Assembly: GCA_025360125.1 (NCBI GenBank) | Contig: JANYCU010000035.1 | Span: 79,547-143,546 of the forward strand | Length of the DNA: 64,000 bases | Reading direction: 5' to 3' | DNA from: Armatimonadota bacterium | GTDB taxonomy: Bacteria > Armatimonadota > Fimbriimonadia > Fimbriimonadales > Fimbriimonadaceae | Shown here: positions 54,723 to 63,878 of the stretch, one piece after another | How positions within the stretch are numbered: position 1 is the stretch's first letter | Layout of the letters: each line of letters starts with the position of its first letter | The notes under the pieces: model-generated | What the model was told of the DNA's origin: nothing | The model's input: the letters and a program-made list of their open reading frames with translations, nothing else | Database searches by the model: none | Made by a program: the position numbers and the translations under genes

Positions 54723-55748
54723 CTACTTCGCAACGAGTTCGGTGGCGTTGCGGATGACTTCTCGTTTGTACTCTTCGGTCGAGGCTTTTCCACCAAGATC
54801 TCCGGTGAGAATTTTGCCGTCGGTGCAGACTTTGAGGACCGAGTTGAGGATTCGGTCGGCTTTCTCGCCTTCGCCGAGATACCGGAGCATCATGAGCGAC
54901 GAGAACAACAAAGCCGTGGGATTCGCGATTCCTTTTCCAGCGATATCTGGTGCCGAGCCATGAACCGCTTCGAAAACAGCGCAATCGACGCCGATGTTTG
55001 CCGAAGCCGCCATGCCTAATCCGCCGACCAAGCCAGCGCAGAGATCAGAAATGATATCTCCGTACAGATTTTCGGTGACGATGACATCGAATTGCTCTGG
55101 GTTAATGACCAATTGCATACAGCAGTTGTCGACAATGATGTCGTCAGCGATGATGTCTGGGTAATTCTTGGCTTCTTTGTAAAACTCTTCGAGAAACATG
55201 CCGTCGGTCAGCTTCATGATGTTGGCCTTGTGGACCGCGGTCATTCGCTTTCTACCTTGAACTCGAACCATGTTAAATGCGTACTTGAAGAGTCGTTGAC
55301 AGCCCGGTCGAGTGATGACCTTGATTGACTGTGCGACATCTGGGTGCGGCTGGAATTCAATTCCCGCATAAAGGTCTTCGGTGTTCTCTCGCACGATGAT
55401 CAAGTCAATGTGCTTTCCTTCAAACGGACCATGGACGCCGGGCAAAGTCTTGGTTGGGCGCACGTTGGCAAAAAGGTCGAGCGCCTGTCGCAAAATAACG
55501 TTTGCTGACTTGTGGCCCTTACCAATAGGAGTTGTGGTTGGACCTTTTAATGCAATTCCGAGTTCCTTAATCTTTGCAATAGTCTCTGCAGGCATTGCTT
55601 CGTGTCCCTTCTCGACTGACCCAATCCCACCTTCAAGATATACCCATTCCGCTTCGAAGCCGACCGCCTCGAGAATGTCGATTGTTGCGGAAGTGATCTC
55701 AGGTCCGATGCCGTCGCCGGGGATGACACCAATTTTGCGTTTGCCCAT
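54723..55748 (-). CDS. NAD-dependent isocitrate dehydrogenase-type beta-decarboxylating dehydrogenase
   Basis: This 341-residue enzyme belongs to the isocitrate/isopropylmalate dehydrogenase family. IGVIPGDGIGPEI opens it; LKGPTTTPIGKGHKSANVILRQALDLFANVRP is the substrate loop with the phosphate-site Ser of isocitrate enzymes; VRENTEDLYAGIEF is typical of NAD-isocitrate dehydrogenases. Metal and catalytic residues lie in VHKANIMKLTDG and DCAVFEAVHGSAPDIAGKGIANP. It oxidises isocitrate to 2-oxoglutarate in the TCA cycle; homoisocitrate is a less likely alternative. An AAGG ribosome binding site precedes the ATG, and a terminator follows the gene. Confidence 0.88.
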   Translation of the reverse strand: MGKRKIGVIPGDGIGPEITSATIDILEAVGFEAEWVYLEGGIGSVEKGHEAMPAETIAKIKELGIALKGPTTTPIGKGHKSANVILRQALDLFANVRPTKTLPGVHGPFEGKHIDLIIVRENTEDLYAGIEFQPHPDVAQSIKVITRPGCQRLFKYAFNMVRVQGRKRMTAVHKANIMKLTDGMFLEEFYKEAKNYPDIIADDIIVDNCCMQLVINPEQFDVIVTENLYGDIISDLCAGLVGGLGMAASANIGVDCAVFEAVHGSAPDIAGKGIANPTALLFSSLMMLRYLGEGEKADRILNSVLKVCTDGKILTGDLGGKASTEEYKREVIRNATELVAK

Positions 55749-55907
55749 ATAACCTTAATATTGGCAAATCTACGGGGAATAAGTACGGTGAGAGAGACAT
55801 CTTTATCAACCGAATGCCTCGTAAAACCCTCGACAAAGCAACTAGCCAAATTTCAAGACCATCGAATAAGGCACATAATATGCAAGAGAAACCGCAGGGA
55901 ACGAATT

Positions 55908-57083
55908 GTGAGACTGGTTCAAATAGCAAATCAAGAAGTACAAAATTTAAGCAAACCGAGCTCACCGAGCAGCTCACGATTTGACCTTACCGTCGTCGTG
56001 CCGACCCTCAACGAAGCTAAAAATATCCCGATCCTGTTTGCTTCGCTTCAAACCGTACTCAATCAAATTAAGTGGGAATTGGTCATCGTCGACGATAATT
56101 CCAAAGACGAATCCCCGGCTCTTTTGGTCGAAATGGCTAACCAAAACGAGAATTTTCGATTTTTACGCCGATTTGGTCGCAGCGGACTTTCGACTGCATG
56201 CATCGAAGGAATGATGACTTCCGCATCGCCGATTATCGCGGTTATGGACGCCGACGGTCAGCACGACGAGACGAAGCTGATGACGATGCTCGGCATTCTC
56301 CAGTCCGATACCGCCGATGTTGTTGTAGGCAGCCGATTTGTCGATGGTGCTGACGCCTCAACGTTTTCTAATTTCCGTACTAAGCTGAGCCTTTGGAGCA
56401 ACGTCATGGCCCAGAAGTGGTTCAAGGTGCCTCTCAAAGACTCGATGGGCAACTTCTTTATGCTCAAACGTCCGGTTATCGAAGCAGCGGCACCTTTCCT
56501 TTGCGGTCGTGGACAAAAGCTCCTGTTCGATATCCTCCTCGTTGGTCCAAGCGATCTACGCGTTGCTGAGGTCCCCATCGTGTTTGGTTCGCGTGAGCAC
56601 GGTGAAAGCAAACTCAGCCACATCGCTGCCATCGATTTTGGCCTGCAACTTTGGGATCGCAAATTTGGTTCATTCTTGCCAACAAAAGCCATCATCGACC
56701 TGAGTCTTATCGCCACATACTCGATTATCACTACGGTTCTAACATGGTTAGTCATGAAGGTTTGGTTCATGGCAACCGGGGTCTTCCCCCGGGCATCTAG
56801 CCTCATCCCTGCCGCCGCCATCCCGTCTTTGCTTCTAGCGTTTTACGGACTCGTCTTCATCACCCCACGAAGGAAACGGTTGAAGGGTTCGGCTCTTGTG
56901 AAAGAACTCTTGTCCTATTTGATCATCGCCGCGCCGTTCGTTATCCTTTCCGCATGGATTACTAGCGGAGTCATGACCCCGGGCGACCCCCGCCTGCGGA
57001 TGCTATTTGGAGCGTCAGTTGTATCGAGTGTCGGACTCGTTATCGCCTCGAACTGGCGAAAAGAAGCAATGGCTCGACGTTAA
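55908..57083 (+). CDS. polyprenyl-phosphate mannosyltransferase-like GT2 with membrane C-terminus
   Basis: The GTG at 55908 is chosen because AGGGA stands 7 bases before it and the family fold begins soon after; it gives 391 residues, while the longer open frame covers the promoter of the divergent gene. The GT2 domain shows VVVPTLNEAKNIPILF, VIVDDNSKDESPALL, GRSGLSTACIEGM and VMDADGQHDE, as in dolichol-phosphate mannose synthases. Then come EVPIVFGSREHGESKL, membrane helices from about residue 250, and a polytopic tail. It likely charges a lipid carrier with a sugar for the membrane glycosyltransferases downstream. It is first of a three-gene operon. Confidence 0.88.
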   Translation: MRLVQIANQEVQNLSKPSSPSSSRFDLTVVVPTLNEAKNIPILFASLQTVLNQIKWELVIVDDNSKDESPALLVEMANQNENFRFLRRFGRSGLSTACIEGMMTSASPIIAVMDADGQHDETKLMTMLGILQSDTADVVVGSRFVDGADASTFSNFRTKLSLWSNVMAQKWFKVPLKDSMGNFFMLKRPVIEAAAPFLCGRGQKLLFDILLVGPSDLRVAEVPIVFGSREHGESKLSHIAAIDFGLQLWDRKFGSFLPTKAIIDLSLIATYSIITTVLTWLVMKVWFMATGVFPRASSLIPAAAIPSLLLAFYGLVFITPRRKRLKGSALVKELLSYLIIAAPFVILSAWITSGVMTPGDPRLRMLFGASVVSSVGLVIASNWRKEAMARR

Positions 57084-57092
57084 GGTTGAACC

Positions 57093-58382
57093 ATGACGCA
57101 GGCATCTCCAAAGAAACTCACAAGTCCTAATAACCTCAATTGGGCTTGGATTCCCTTCACTTTGCTGGTTCTTGGCTTTCTCGAATTTGTCTTTGTCTAT
57201 CTCATAAATGACAAAGAGGCGCTCACGTCTTCTATCTATACGTACTACCAATCGGATTTCTATACACACCTTTCTGCCGGAGAAATCCCCTGGATTCACT
57301 TCCGGTTTGAGTACCCTCCGTTGGCGGCGTACGTCCTGCTTTTTCCGGCATTTATGTCCGGCCTTTCCGTCCTATGGGTTTCCATTCTGAGGGCGACATC
57401 TTGTCTCGTTTTGTCAGTTCTAACCCTGCGATTCCTCAACAAATGCGACCGAATCCCGGAAAACATTCGCGCGCTAGCAGGAGCTTCGGTTGGAATCATG
57501 TCGTGCGTTGTGCCAGGTTTCTATTTCGGCTTGTTCGACTGGGCTCTATGCCTCGGCAACATCTTGATGTGCCTCGTGCTATTTGGCGTCTCCGACCCGG
57601 TTAAAGGTGCTGGAAAAATTTGGCCACTCATCTTCGCTGGAGCTTCGATCAAACTCATGCCCCTCCTTGCGGCTCCATTTTTACTGCAAGTCAAACAGCT
57701 TCGGCAGAAATCTAATTTTGCGATGACGATGGCGGTGACGGCTTTGATCCATCTTCCCTTCGTTGCCTTTGGATTTCATAATTTTCGGGTTTTTGTTGCC
57801 TACCACCGGGCCCGCTCAATCGACTGCTTCTCAACTTATGCTTGCGTTCTCAATGCCCTTCAGCGCTTCGGTAAGGTTACTATCGAGCGAAAGTGGAACT
57901 ATGGCGCGTATGAAGTTGAAGGGAGTCTCAGTAACCTTTTTGCCAAAGCATCGCTCCCCATTTTTGCGGTCACTCTCATAGGACTTCTCTTTGCGACTCG
58001 AACCCTACTTCAACGGGGCTTTGGAGCCCGAGCTGCCTTCGGCATGTACCTTGTGGCGTTCCTCATTTACCCAGCAATTAGTAAGGTTAGTCAGAACAAT
58101 TATTGCGTATGGACAGCGACGTGCCTCCTCAGCTTCTGGCTCATCGGATATTGCCGCAAGGAATTCGTTCGCACCACTTTTGTCGGACTGCTAGTTATGC
58201 TGGTCATCGGATACATCCAAGATCGCCACTTCGTCGATTTCACCTTGCCATTGGTGCCGTGGTATATGATCCTCGTTAGCTCATTACGACAAATTCTTAC
58301 GGTTGGGCTCGCCGTCTTTTGCCTCAAAGAAATTTATCGGTCAAAACTCGATGAACCGAAATTTGCTTTGGGTGGAGCCTGA
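57093..58382 (+). CDS. polytopic glycosyltransferase (GT87-like)
   Basis: A 429-residue membrane protein with about ten helices. The first external loop has YYQSDFYTHLSAGEIPWIHFRFEYPPLAAYVLLFP, matching GT-C enzymes of the GT87/DUF2029 group, where an acidic residue in this loop and an E-Y-P-P motif are conserved. It would use a polyprenyl-phosphate sugar, fitting the mannosyltransferase encoded 9 bases upstream. The acyltransferase gene begins within its last codon (overlap one base), so the three genes act as an envelope glycan operon. Confidence 0.8.
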   Translation: MTQASPKKLTSPNNLNWAWIPFTLLVLGFLEFVFVYLINDKEALTSSIYTYYQSDFYTHLSAGEIPWIHFRFEYPPLAAYVLLFPAFMSGLSVLWVSILRATSCLVLSVLTLRFLNKCDRIPENIRALAGASVGIMSCVVPGFYFGLFDWALCLGNILMCLVLFGVSDPVKGAGKIWPLIFAGASIKLMPLLAAPFLLQVKQLRQKSNFAMTMAVTALIHLPFVAFGFHNFRVFVAYHRARSIDCFSTYACVLNALQRFGKVTIERKWNYGAYEVEGSLSNLFAKASLPIFAVTLIGLLFATRTLLQRGFGARAAFGMYLVAFLIYPAISKVSQNNYCVWTATCLLSFWLIGYCRKEFVRTTFVGLLVMLVIGYIQDRHFVDFTLPLVPWYMILVSSLRQILTVGLAVFCLKEIYRSKLDEPKFALGGA

Positions 58383-59572
58383 TGGAACCCGAAGCAATGC
58401 CTCAACCCAGGCTTCACCTCAATTTTCTTGATGGAATCCGAGGTTTGAGCGCGTTTTACGTGGTGATGTATCACATCTATCATGAGCTGACGGGTTACCA
58501 ACATAGCCATCTCGGTCCGTCTCGGCTCATCTTTGCCATGGAAAAACTCTTCGGGTGGGGCGGTCATGATTGCGTTACAGTGTTCATTTGTCTCAGTGGA
58601 TTCTCACTAGCGATTCCCCTGGCAAAAGCCAATTACCAAAACTTGGCCAAAACCATCGAGATGAAAAACTACTTCATTCGAAGGTTTCTTCGAATTGCGC
58701 CTCCGTACTTCGTATCGATTGCGTTAATCGTGGGGCTTGCACTCGCTTTCCCTATCCTATCGCATCCGACCGATACGTCGTGGAATAACGCATTGCCGAT
58801 TCTCGATGCTCGCTCCATTCTCTTTCACATAACCTTCATTCAGGCACTCGACCCCTCGCAGGTCTTCAAAATAAGCCCCCAGTTTTGGAGCATTGGCACC
58901 GAAGCTCAACTTTATATTTGGCTACCTTTCGTCATCGTGCCACTTGCACTCAAACGATCAATATCCTGGGCACTCGGAGCTGCTTTGCTTGCGTGCCTTG
59001 TTGTTGTCCAAATTAAGAGCATTGAAAGTGCTTGCTTGCACTACGTACTGACTTTTACCGTCGGAGCCCTTGCTGCTCACCAAGTCTTTTCAAAACCGGA
59101 GGGACGAGAACGATGGAAACTGCCTCAAATTGCCATCGGGGTTGGCCTCTTCGTCGGCACCTTAGCCGTTGCTTTTCTGCGCCACAATTCCTGGGCCGTT
59201 CGCGACATCGCGTTAACACCCTTCCTCGGATTCGGACTCTACTGGCTAGCAAAAGACCACAATCCATCTGGAGTGATTCAAGCCATTCGCGCCTTTCTTG
59301 GCTCCCGGGTCATTGCCTTTCTCGGCCGAATTTCATACAGTTTGTACTTGGTTCACTATGTACTGCTCGCCCTGGTCCATGCGACGCTTGTTTCTCGAGG
59401 AGTCAGCGTTCATTTGACGGTTTTGGTCCTCATTCTCGGAGTTCCCTTCCTGAGCATCCTGATGGCATGGATCATGCAACTCTTGGTTGAGGCGCCAACG
59501 ATTAACTATGCAAAACGGTTCCGGGAGAGTAACATGAGTTCACAGACCGCTAAAGGTCCCGTTGGGATCTAA
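58382..59572 (+). CDS. acyltransferase 3 family membrane protein
   Basis: A 396-residue protein with about ten membrane helices. FLDGIRGLSAFYVVMYHIYHEL contains the conserved R-G and H of the acyltransferase 3 (OafA/NodX-like) family; YFIRRFLRIAPPYFVSIAL is the second signature, and SPQFWSIGTEAQLY the third. Such proteins O-acetylate surface glycans or lipids. GGAG within the end of the previous gene serves as ribosome binding site. It closes the three-gene operon. Confidence 0.92.
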   Translation: MEPEAMPQPRLHLNFLDGIRGLSAFYVVMYHIYHELTGYQHSHLGPSRLIFAMEKLFGWGGHDCVTVFICLSGFSLAIPLAKANYQNLAKTIEMKNYFIRRFLRIAPPYFVSIALIVGLALAFPILSHPTDTSWNNALPILDARSILFHITFIQALDPSQVFKISPQFWSIGTEAQLYIWLPFVIVPLALKRSISWALGAALLACLVVVQIKSIESACLHYVLTFTVGALAAHQVFSKPEGRERWKLPQIAIGVGLFVGTLAVAFLRHNSWAVRDIALTPFLGFGLYWLAKDHNPSGVIQAIRAFLGSRVIAFLGRISYSLYLVHYVLLALVHATLVSRGVSVHLTVLVLILGVPFLSILMAWIMQLLVEAPTINYAKRFRESNMSSQTAKGPVGI

Positions 59573-59622
59573 AAATTTGTGAAACTAATCGCCTTATAGC
59601 TCGTCGTACCTATTGAAAGCAT

Positions 59623-61233
59623 ATGAAAAGCCTTCGCCTACTATCAACCCTTGGTGTCCTTGCGATTTGCACAGTCTTCGCGTCGGCTCAAGATTCTGGC
59701 CTTGGAAGAGGACATGGAAGCAAAGATCGAGACACTTCTCGGTCCAATCCACCCGCATCCTCTGGTTCGGGACAATCGTCATCTGGTCAAAAAGATCGTT
59801 CATCCGATACTTCGAGAAGTACTCCTCCTCAAGATTCGGGTCGCTCGAAAGACCGTTCGTCCGATACTTCGAGAAGTACCCCTCCCCAAGATTCTGGTCG
59901 CTCGAAAGATCGTTCTTCCGAACCACGACAGTCCCCGCCACCACAAGATTCTGGTCGTTCGAGAGATCGATCCCCAGAGCCACGCCAATCTCCCCAAGAT
60001 TCTAGTCGAACGAAAGATCGTTCACCCGAACCTCGTCAATCTCCCCAAGACGGCGGTTTAGGACGCGGAGCAGGTTCATCTTCTGGTTCACAAACTGGCA
60101 ACACCGGTCCAACGCGAGATCGAGGAACATCTGATCAGTCCAAGGGCGGACGCGATCGCACTCCTGAGCCAAGACAATCTCCGCAAGATGGCGGACTTGG
60201 TCGCGGAAAGGGATCTGGCGGCAACACTGGCCCAATTCGCGATAATGGCAGTTCAGGTAGCACCCGAGATTCCGGCAGCACGCGCGATTCTGGGACTACA
60301 CGAGATCGAGGAACGAGTCAGGGCTCCGGTACTGGTCGCGACCAAGGACTCGGTAGAGATCAAGGTCTCGGGCGAACCCGAAACGACAGCCCGGTTTATC
60401 AAGGTCGAACCAATGATCAACCTTCACGAAGCGGATCGGTTACCTATCGAGGATCTAACAATATGGCCGTTCGGCAAGACAGCCGTACAAATGTTGTGGC
60501 ACCAAAGACTTTTGGAATCATCAAATCAACTTCGCTCGAATCAAGAGCGCGAAGAGAAGATGCGTCTCGACACCCCATCGGCCTTGAGAACAATGGCTGG
60601 CGAACCGGATATTGCCATTACAACAACAATTGGAATGACAGCTTGTTCTGGTACCCCAATTACTGCTTCTCGCCATTTGGTGGCTCAAACATTGTCATCT
60701 CTCCGTGGTACTCGTACACGTTCCTTCCTGGCTACCTCAACTGTGAGCACGTCTATGTGACTCACTACCGAGGATTCTGGGGTTGGAATACGGGAGTTAT
60801 TTATGTCTATGACAACAATAGCAATAACAACTATAATTACGGATACGATTCGCGATACGACCGAAATCGAGAAGTCGATTATTCCATCGAAGACCTTCGC
60901 GACGGTTTCGAACGAAGAGACTTTCGAGCTCTCGATCGATTGGTACCAAACTATGGTCAAATTGCCATCTATCGTGACGGACAGTACGATTATTCAATCG
61001 ACACGAGGGACTTCTCCGATCTATTGAACGATTTGTCGAGCAACGCCAATACCAACCGATATCGAGTTCTCGAAACGCGGCTTGGACGAAATTCGGCCCG
61101 AGTTTCCGCGGTTCATGAGTACACCGACCAATGGGGCAACCGACAAAAGGTCTACCATTCAATCTATCTCGAAAATGAAGATGGAAACATGGTCATTCGA
61201 GAGTTTGGAACTTCAAACTACCGAGTCTGGTAA
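59623..61233 (+). CDS. secreted repeat-rich protein with RS/PQ tandem repeats
   Basis: A 536-residue exported protein (signal MKSLRLLSTLGVLAICTVFASA). Residues about 25-245 are low complexity: five tandem copies of a 17- to 19-residue unit like KDRSSDTSRSTPPQDSGRS, then DGGLGRG- and RDRGT-type repeats rich in Ser, Arg, Asp and Gly. A Tyr/Asn-rich part (about 320-405, NNWNDSLFWYPNYCF, DNNSNNNYNYGYD) precedes a folded C-terminal domain (VDYSIEDLRDGFERRDF onwards). The N-terminal part must be disordered and highly charged. I recognise no family. Adhesion or matrix binding would fit but is a guess. GAAAG stands 3 bases before the ATG. Confidence 0.8.
   Translation: MKSLRLLSTLGVLAICTVFASAQDSGLGRGHGSKDRDTSRSNPPASSGSGQSSSGQKDRSSDTSRSTPPQDSGRSKDRSSDTSRSTPPQDSGRSKDRSSEPRQSPPPQDSGRSRDRSPEPRQSPQDSSRTKDRSPEPRQSPQDGGLGRGAGSSSGSQTGNTGPTRDRGTSDQSKGGRDRTPEPRQSPQDGGLGRGKGSGGNTGPIRDNGSSGSTRDSGSTRDSGTTRDRGTSQGSGTGRDQGLGRDQGLGRTRNDSPVYQGRTNDQPSRSGSVTYRGSNNMAVRQDSRTNVVAPKTFGIIKSTSLESRARREDASRHPIGLENNGWRTGYCHYNNNWNDSLFWYPNYCFSPFGGSNIVISPWYSYTFLPGYLNCEHVYVTHYRGFWGWNTGVIYVYDNNSNNNYNYGYDSRYDRNREVDYSIEDLRDGFERRDFRALDRLVPNYGQIAIYRDGQYDYSIDTRDFSDLLNDLSSNANTNRYRVLETRLGRNSARVSAVHEYTDQWGNRQKVYHSIYLENEDGNMVIREFGTSNYRVW
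59791..60053 (+). repeat. 57-bp tandem repeats inside the secreted protein gene
   Basis: Units at 59791-59847, 59848-59904 and 59905-59961 are 57 bp, followed by a 51-bp unit and a partial one. The first two differ at only a few positions, mostly third codon bases, which suggests recent duplication. Confidence 0.85.
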
Positions 61234-61242
61234 CCGTAACGC

Positions 61243-61277
61243 AAAAAATCCCCGAGCCGTACGCTCGGGGATTTTTT
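61243..61277. terminator. strong bidirectional terminator
   Basis: Perfect 15-bp stem (AAAAAATCCCCGAGC and complement) with a 5-base loop, ending in T6 on both strands, 9 bases past the repeat-protein stop. Confidence 0.95.
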
Positions 61278-61363
61278 GTTTGCTCAAGACCTTCCTTAGC
61301 GGTCACGAAAATCCGTCAAAAGAAGAAAGCGACTGGCTTAAAATGCTAATATCCACTAGCCAA

Positions 61364-61804
61364 ATGGAACCTCAGCTTGAGCGATACCTCCACGAAAACA
61401 TCCCTCTTACGAAGGCGATGGGAATCAAAATTATTTTGGCGAGTCCTGAACGTGTTCTTCTCGAATGTCCACTTGAACCCAACATTAATATTCACGGGAC
61501 AGCGTTTGGGGGCTCGATTAGCGCACTGGCAACCATTACCGGATGGCTTTGGATCCAGGTCTACATGCGTGAGCGCAAGCAAGCACCCAAGCTCGTTATC
61601 AGCGAAAGCAGAATGCAATACCTTGAACCCGTTACTGGAACTTTCTCTGCTGAGCTTCGAGCCCCATCCGAAAAAATCATTTCCGCATTCACCCAATCTT
61701 TCGACCGACGAGGTTCCGCCAGGATTGATTTGAACGTATCAGTCCTTTCCGACGGAGAAGAGGTGGGCCTTTTTACAGGCACTTACGCTGCCCTTAAGAC
61801 ATAA
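61364..61804 (+). CDS. YiiD-type thioesterase
   Basis: From the ATG at 61364 (MEPQLERYLHENIPLTKAMGI) this is 146 residues; an ATG 7 codons upstream (61343) is an alternative. The frame is open far upstream but crosses the terminator, so longer starts are rejected. INIHGTAFGGSISALATITGW is the hot-dog active-site block of the YiiD C-terminal thioesterase family. It probably hydrolyses acyl-CoA or acyl-ACP. It is followed after 12 bases by the biotin carrier gene, consistent with a lipid-metabolism operon. Confidence 0.82.
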   Translation: MEPQLERYLHENIPLTKAMGIKIILASPERVLLECPLEPNINIHGTAFGGSISALATITGWLWIQVYMRERKQAPKLVISESRMQYLEPVTGTFSAELRAPSEKIISAFTQSFDRRGSARIDLNVSVLSDGEEVGLFTGTYAALKT

Positions 61805-61816
61805 TAGAGAATAACC

Positions 61817-62269
61817 TTGAGCGAAAAAGTTAAGAAACAGATGGACGAGCTGGCAAAGCTCATCACGGAATATAAGCTCAGCGAAGCGACCATCGAAGCT
61901 GACAGCTTCAAAATGTCGATGCGAAAGTCAGCACCTAGGATGGTGGCAATGTCAACTCAGACTATGGCCGTGGGGCACGATGAAGAATCGCATGTTGACG
62001 CTGGGCCAATTGTCGAGGCAGCTCCGGTCCAGCAAGGCACTCCTATAAGTAGCCCAATGACGGGAATCTATTACAGTTCTTCAAGCCCAAGTTCTCCGCC
62101 ATTCGTCAACGAAGGTGACACCGTCACGGCGGGCCAAGTCGTTGGGCTGATTGAAGCCATGAAAGTCTTCAACGAAATTCACTCGACCGTCAGCGGAATC
62201 GTTAAGAAGCTGTGTGCAGAAAGTGGTCAAATAGTCAACCCTGGCGATCCCCTGCTGTATATTGGGTAG
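61817..62269 (+). CDS. accB: biotin carboxyl carrier protein of acetyl-CoA carboxylase
   Basis: A 150-residue BCCP with a TTG start 12 bases after the thioesterase stop. An N-terminal helical domain (MSEKVKKQMDELAKLITEY) and a flexible Ala/Pro/Gly linker lead to the biotinyl domain (from about 75): SPMTGIYYSSSSPSSPPFVNEGDTV, and EAMKVFNEI with the biotinylated Lys; VNPGDPLLYIG ends it. It carries CO2 between biotin carboxylase and carboxyltransferase. accC, which usually follows, is absent here. Confidence 0.95.
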   Translation: MSEKVKKQMDELAKLITEYKLSEATIEADSFKMSMRKSAPRMVAMSTQTMAVGHDEESHVDAGPIVEAAPVQQGTPISSPMTGIYYSSSSPSSPPFVNEGDTVTAGQVVGLIEAMKVFNEIHSTVSGIVKKLCAESGQIVNPGDPLLYIG

Positions 62270-62272
62270 CCC

Positions 62273-62929
62273 GTGTTACTGCCCTTCCTCGCTCTTTCCA
62301 TTCTTCCAAAACATGGAGCTTTTTTGCTCGTTGGCGGCGGAGCTACAACAACGGAAATGGTTAAAGGTTTCGCCGAATTGTGCGGAGGCACCACTGGCGA
62401 GATCGTCGTACTTTCTCAGACCCACGCAAATCCGGCGGACGGTGAGGGTTCAGTCAAACTTCTCCAAAAAAATGGGTTTGTTCACGTATCGCTAGTCAAG
62501 AACACAGAATTCTCCGAACCTGAGCGAGATGCGTTAGAAGCAAATCTCGGCCGTGCTGCTGGAGTTTGGATCCCCGGTGGCGATCAGTCACTTTTCATCA
62601 AACGGCTTGGACTAGCCTGGTGTCAGCGAGTCTTCCCAAACTTGACTAATCATGGATTGAACTGGTTTGGGACAAGTGCTGGAGCAATGGTGGTTGGAAA
62701 TCCAATGCTCGTTGACGATGCAACAACCGAAGGAATTGGACTTATTGACGGTATTGTTGACACTCATTACTTTGTTCGTCACCGAGAACTGCGGCTGCGC
62801 AAAGCATTCTTTGGCTGCAGAGTTCAATATGGTTTTGGCCTCGACGAAGGAGAATGGATCGTACTTCGCGACAACCTCATTGAAAAGAAAGTCGGAACTC
62901 CGCAAATCTTTCTCCGAGAGTCTGGATAA
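62273..62929 (+). CDS. cyanophycinase-like S51 family serine peptidase
   Basis: A 218-residue protein starting with GTG 3 bases after accB. FLLVGGGATTTEMVKGFAEL, GVWIPGGDQSLF and WFGTSAGAMVVGNPML with the nucleophile Ser are shared with cyanophycinase and dipeptidase E; HRELRLRKAFF and GFGLDEGEWIVL follow. It is shorter than typical cyanophycinases (about 270). It probably cleaves beta-aspartyl or Asp-X peptides; no cyanophycin synthetase is visible, so cyanophycin as substrate is not established. It may have a weak N-terminal signal (MLLPFLALSIL). Confidence 0.82.
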   Translation: MLLPFLALSILPKHGAFLLVGGGATTTEMVKGFAELCGGTTGEIVVLSQTHANPADGEGSVKLLQKNGFVHVSLVKNTEFSEPERDALEANLGRAAGVWIPGGDQSLFIKRLGLAWCQRVFPNLTNHGLNWFGTSAGAMVVGNPMLVDDATTEGIGLIDGIVDTHYFVRHRELRLRKAFFGCRVQYGFGLDEGEWIVLRDNLIEKKVGTPQIFLRESG

Positions 62930-62932
62930 AAT
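62927..62932 (+). promoter_or_regulatory. -10-like box before the cyclophilin gene
   Basis: TAAAAT, 6 bases before the ATG and overlapping the preceding stop codon. It could give an internal leaderless transcript. Confidence 0.3.
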
Positions 62933-62938
62933 GCATGC

Positions 62939-63850
62939 ATGAGTCTCGTCGCAACGTCGCTTTTGCTTTCCTTGGCCGCTGGCAACAATTTCCCCATCGA
63001 ACCTGAATTCGCGTACAACGGCATTGACCGCCCATTCACCGTGCGGGTCAATGGCCGTGGTCAGAAGATTTCCCTCCGAATTTACCGTCCAGAGAAAAAC
63101 GAGACTCTCGACGAGGTCGACGTCAAAAACGGAAAGGTCGACCTCGCCAAGACATTCCCCAACCTTTGGAAGTCGAAACGTGCCGAAGTGCTCTATGTCC
63201 AAGTTCTTGCCGATGGCAAGTCAGCCGGACCTTCGCTCGTAATGCAGCCAATGGTCAATTCGCCCGTCGTGACCCTCGATGCAACCACAAAGGCTCCCAA
63301 ATGGTCTCCGGACGAAGACAACACCTATGCCGGGATTCGTTGCTGGGTTGACCAAAACGTGGTTCTGGTGACCGAGTTTGGCGAGGCCGAATTCAAGATG
63401 CGCCCCGACGTAGCCCCGAACACGGTTTGGAACTTCATCCAGCTCGTCCAAGGCGGATTCTATCGCGACATCATTTTCCATCGCATCATCAACAAGCATC
63501 CTCGAACCGGAAAGCCGTTCGTCATTCAAGCTGGTGATCCAACTGGAACCGGATCAGGTTCGCCCGGATACAGCTTCATTCTTGAGCAAACCAAACTTCC
63601 GCACGACTTTGGCGTGATGGGCATGGCTCGTTCGACCGACCCAAATACGAACGGAAGCCAGTTCTATGTCGCCCTCAGTCGCGAAGCTACTCAACATCTT
63701 GACGGCAAATACGCAACCTATGGCCAGCTCGTCCGGGGCAAGGAGGTCATCGAGAAGATCGCGGCGGTGGAGATTGGGCCAAAGGATGATCGTCCCGTTA
63801 AGCCTCCGGTGATTAAGAGTGTGAAGCTGGTGAATCCTAAGGATCACTAG
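62939..63850 (+). CDS. exported cyclophilin-type peptidyl-prolyl isomerase
   Basis: A 303-residue protein with a short signal-like start (MSLVATSLLLSLAAG), a beta-rich N-terminal domain (about 15-125) and a cyclophilin domain (about 140-300): EFKMRPDVAPNTVWNFIQLVQGGFYRDIIFHRII, FVIQAGDPTGTGSGSPGYSF, GVMGMARSTDPNTNGSQFYVALS and YATYGQLVRGKEVIEKI. The F-H-R, Q-A-G-D and S-Q-F-Y motifs are the active site. It assists folding of envelope proteins. It starts 9 bases after the peptidase gene. Confidence 0.92.
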   Translation: MSLVATSLLLSLAAGNNFPIEPEFAYNGIDRPFTVRVNGRGQKISLRIYRPEKNETLDEVDVKNGKVDLAKTFPNLWKSKRAEVLYVQVLADGKSAGPSLVMQPMVNSPVVTLDATTKAPKWSPDEDNTYAGIRCWVDQNVVLVTEFGEAEFKMRPDVAPNTVWNFIQLVQGGFYRDIIFHRIINKHPRTGKPFVIQAGDPTGTGSGSPGYSFILEQTKLPHDFGVMGMARSTDPNTNGSQFYVALSREATQHLDGKYATYGQLVRGKEVIEKIAAVEIGPKDDRPVKPPVIKSVKLVNPKDH

Positions 63851-63878
63851 AAAAGGGCATCTGAGATGAGCCCTCATA

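Noticed and set aside
59594..60005. Long alternative frames on both strands inside the repeat region
   Set aside because: Open only because the tandem repeats lack stops in several frames; the signal peptide and continuous domain structure support the frame at 59623.
61082..61363. Long 5' extension of the thioesterase frame
   Set aside because: It overlaps the end of the repeat-protein gene and passes through a strong terminator; the thioesterase family begins near 61364.
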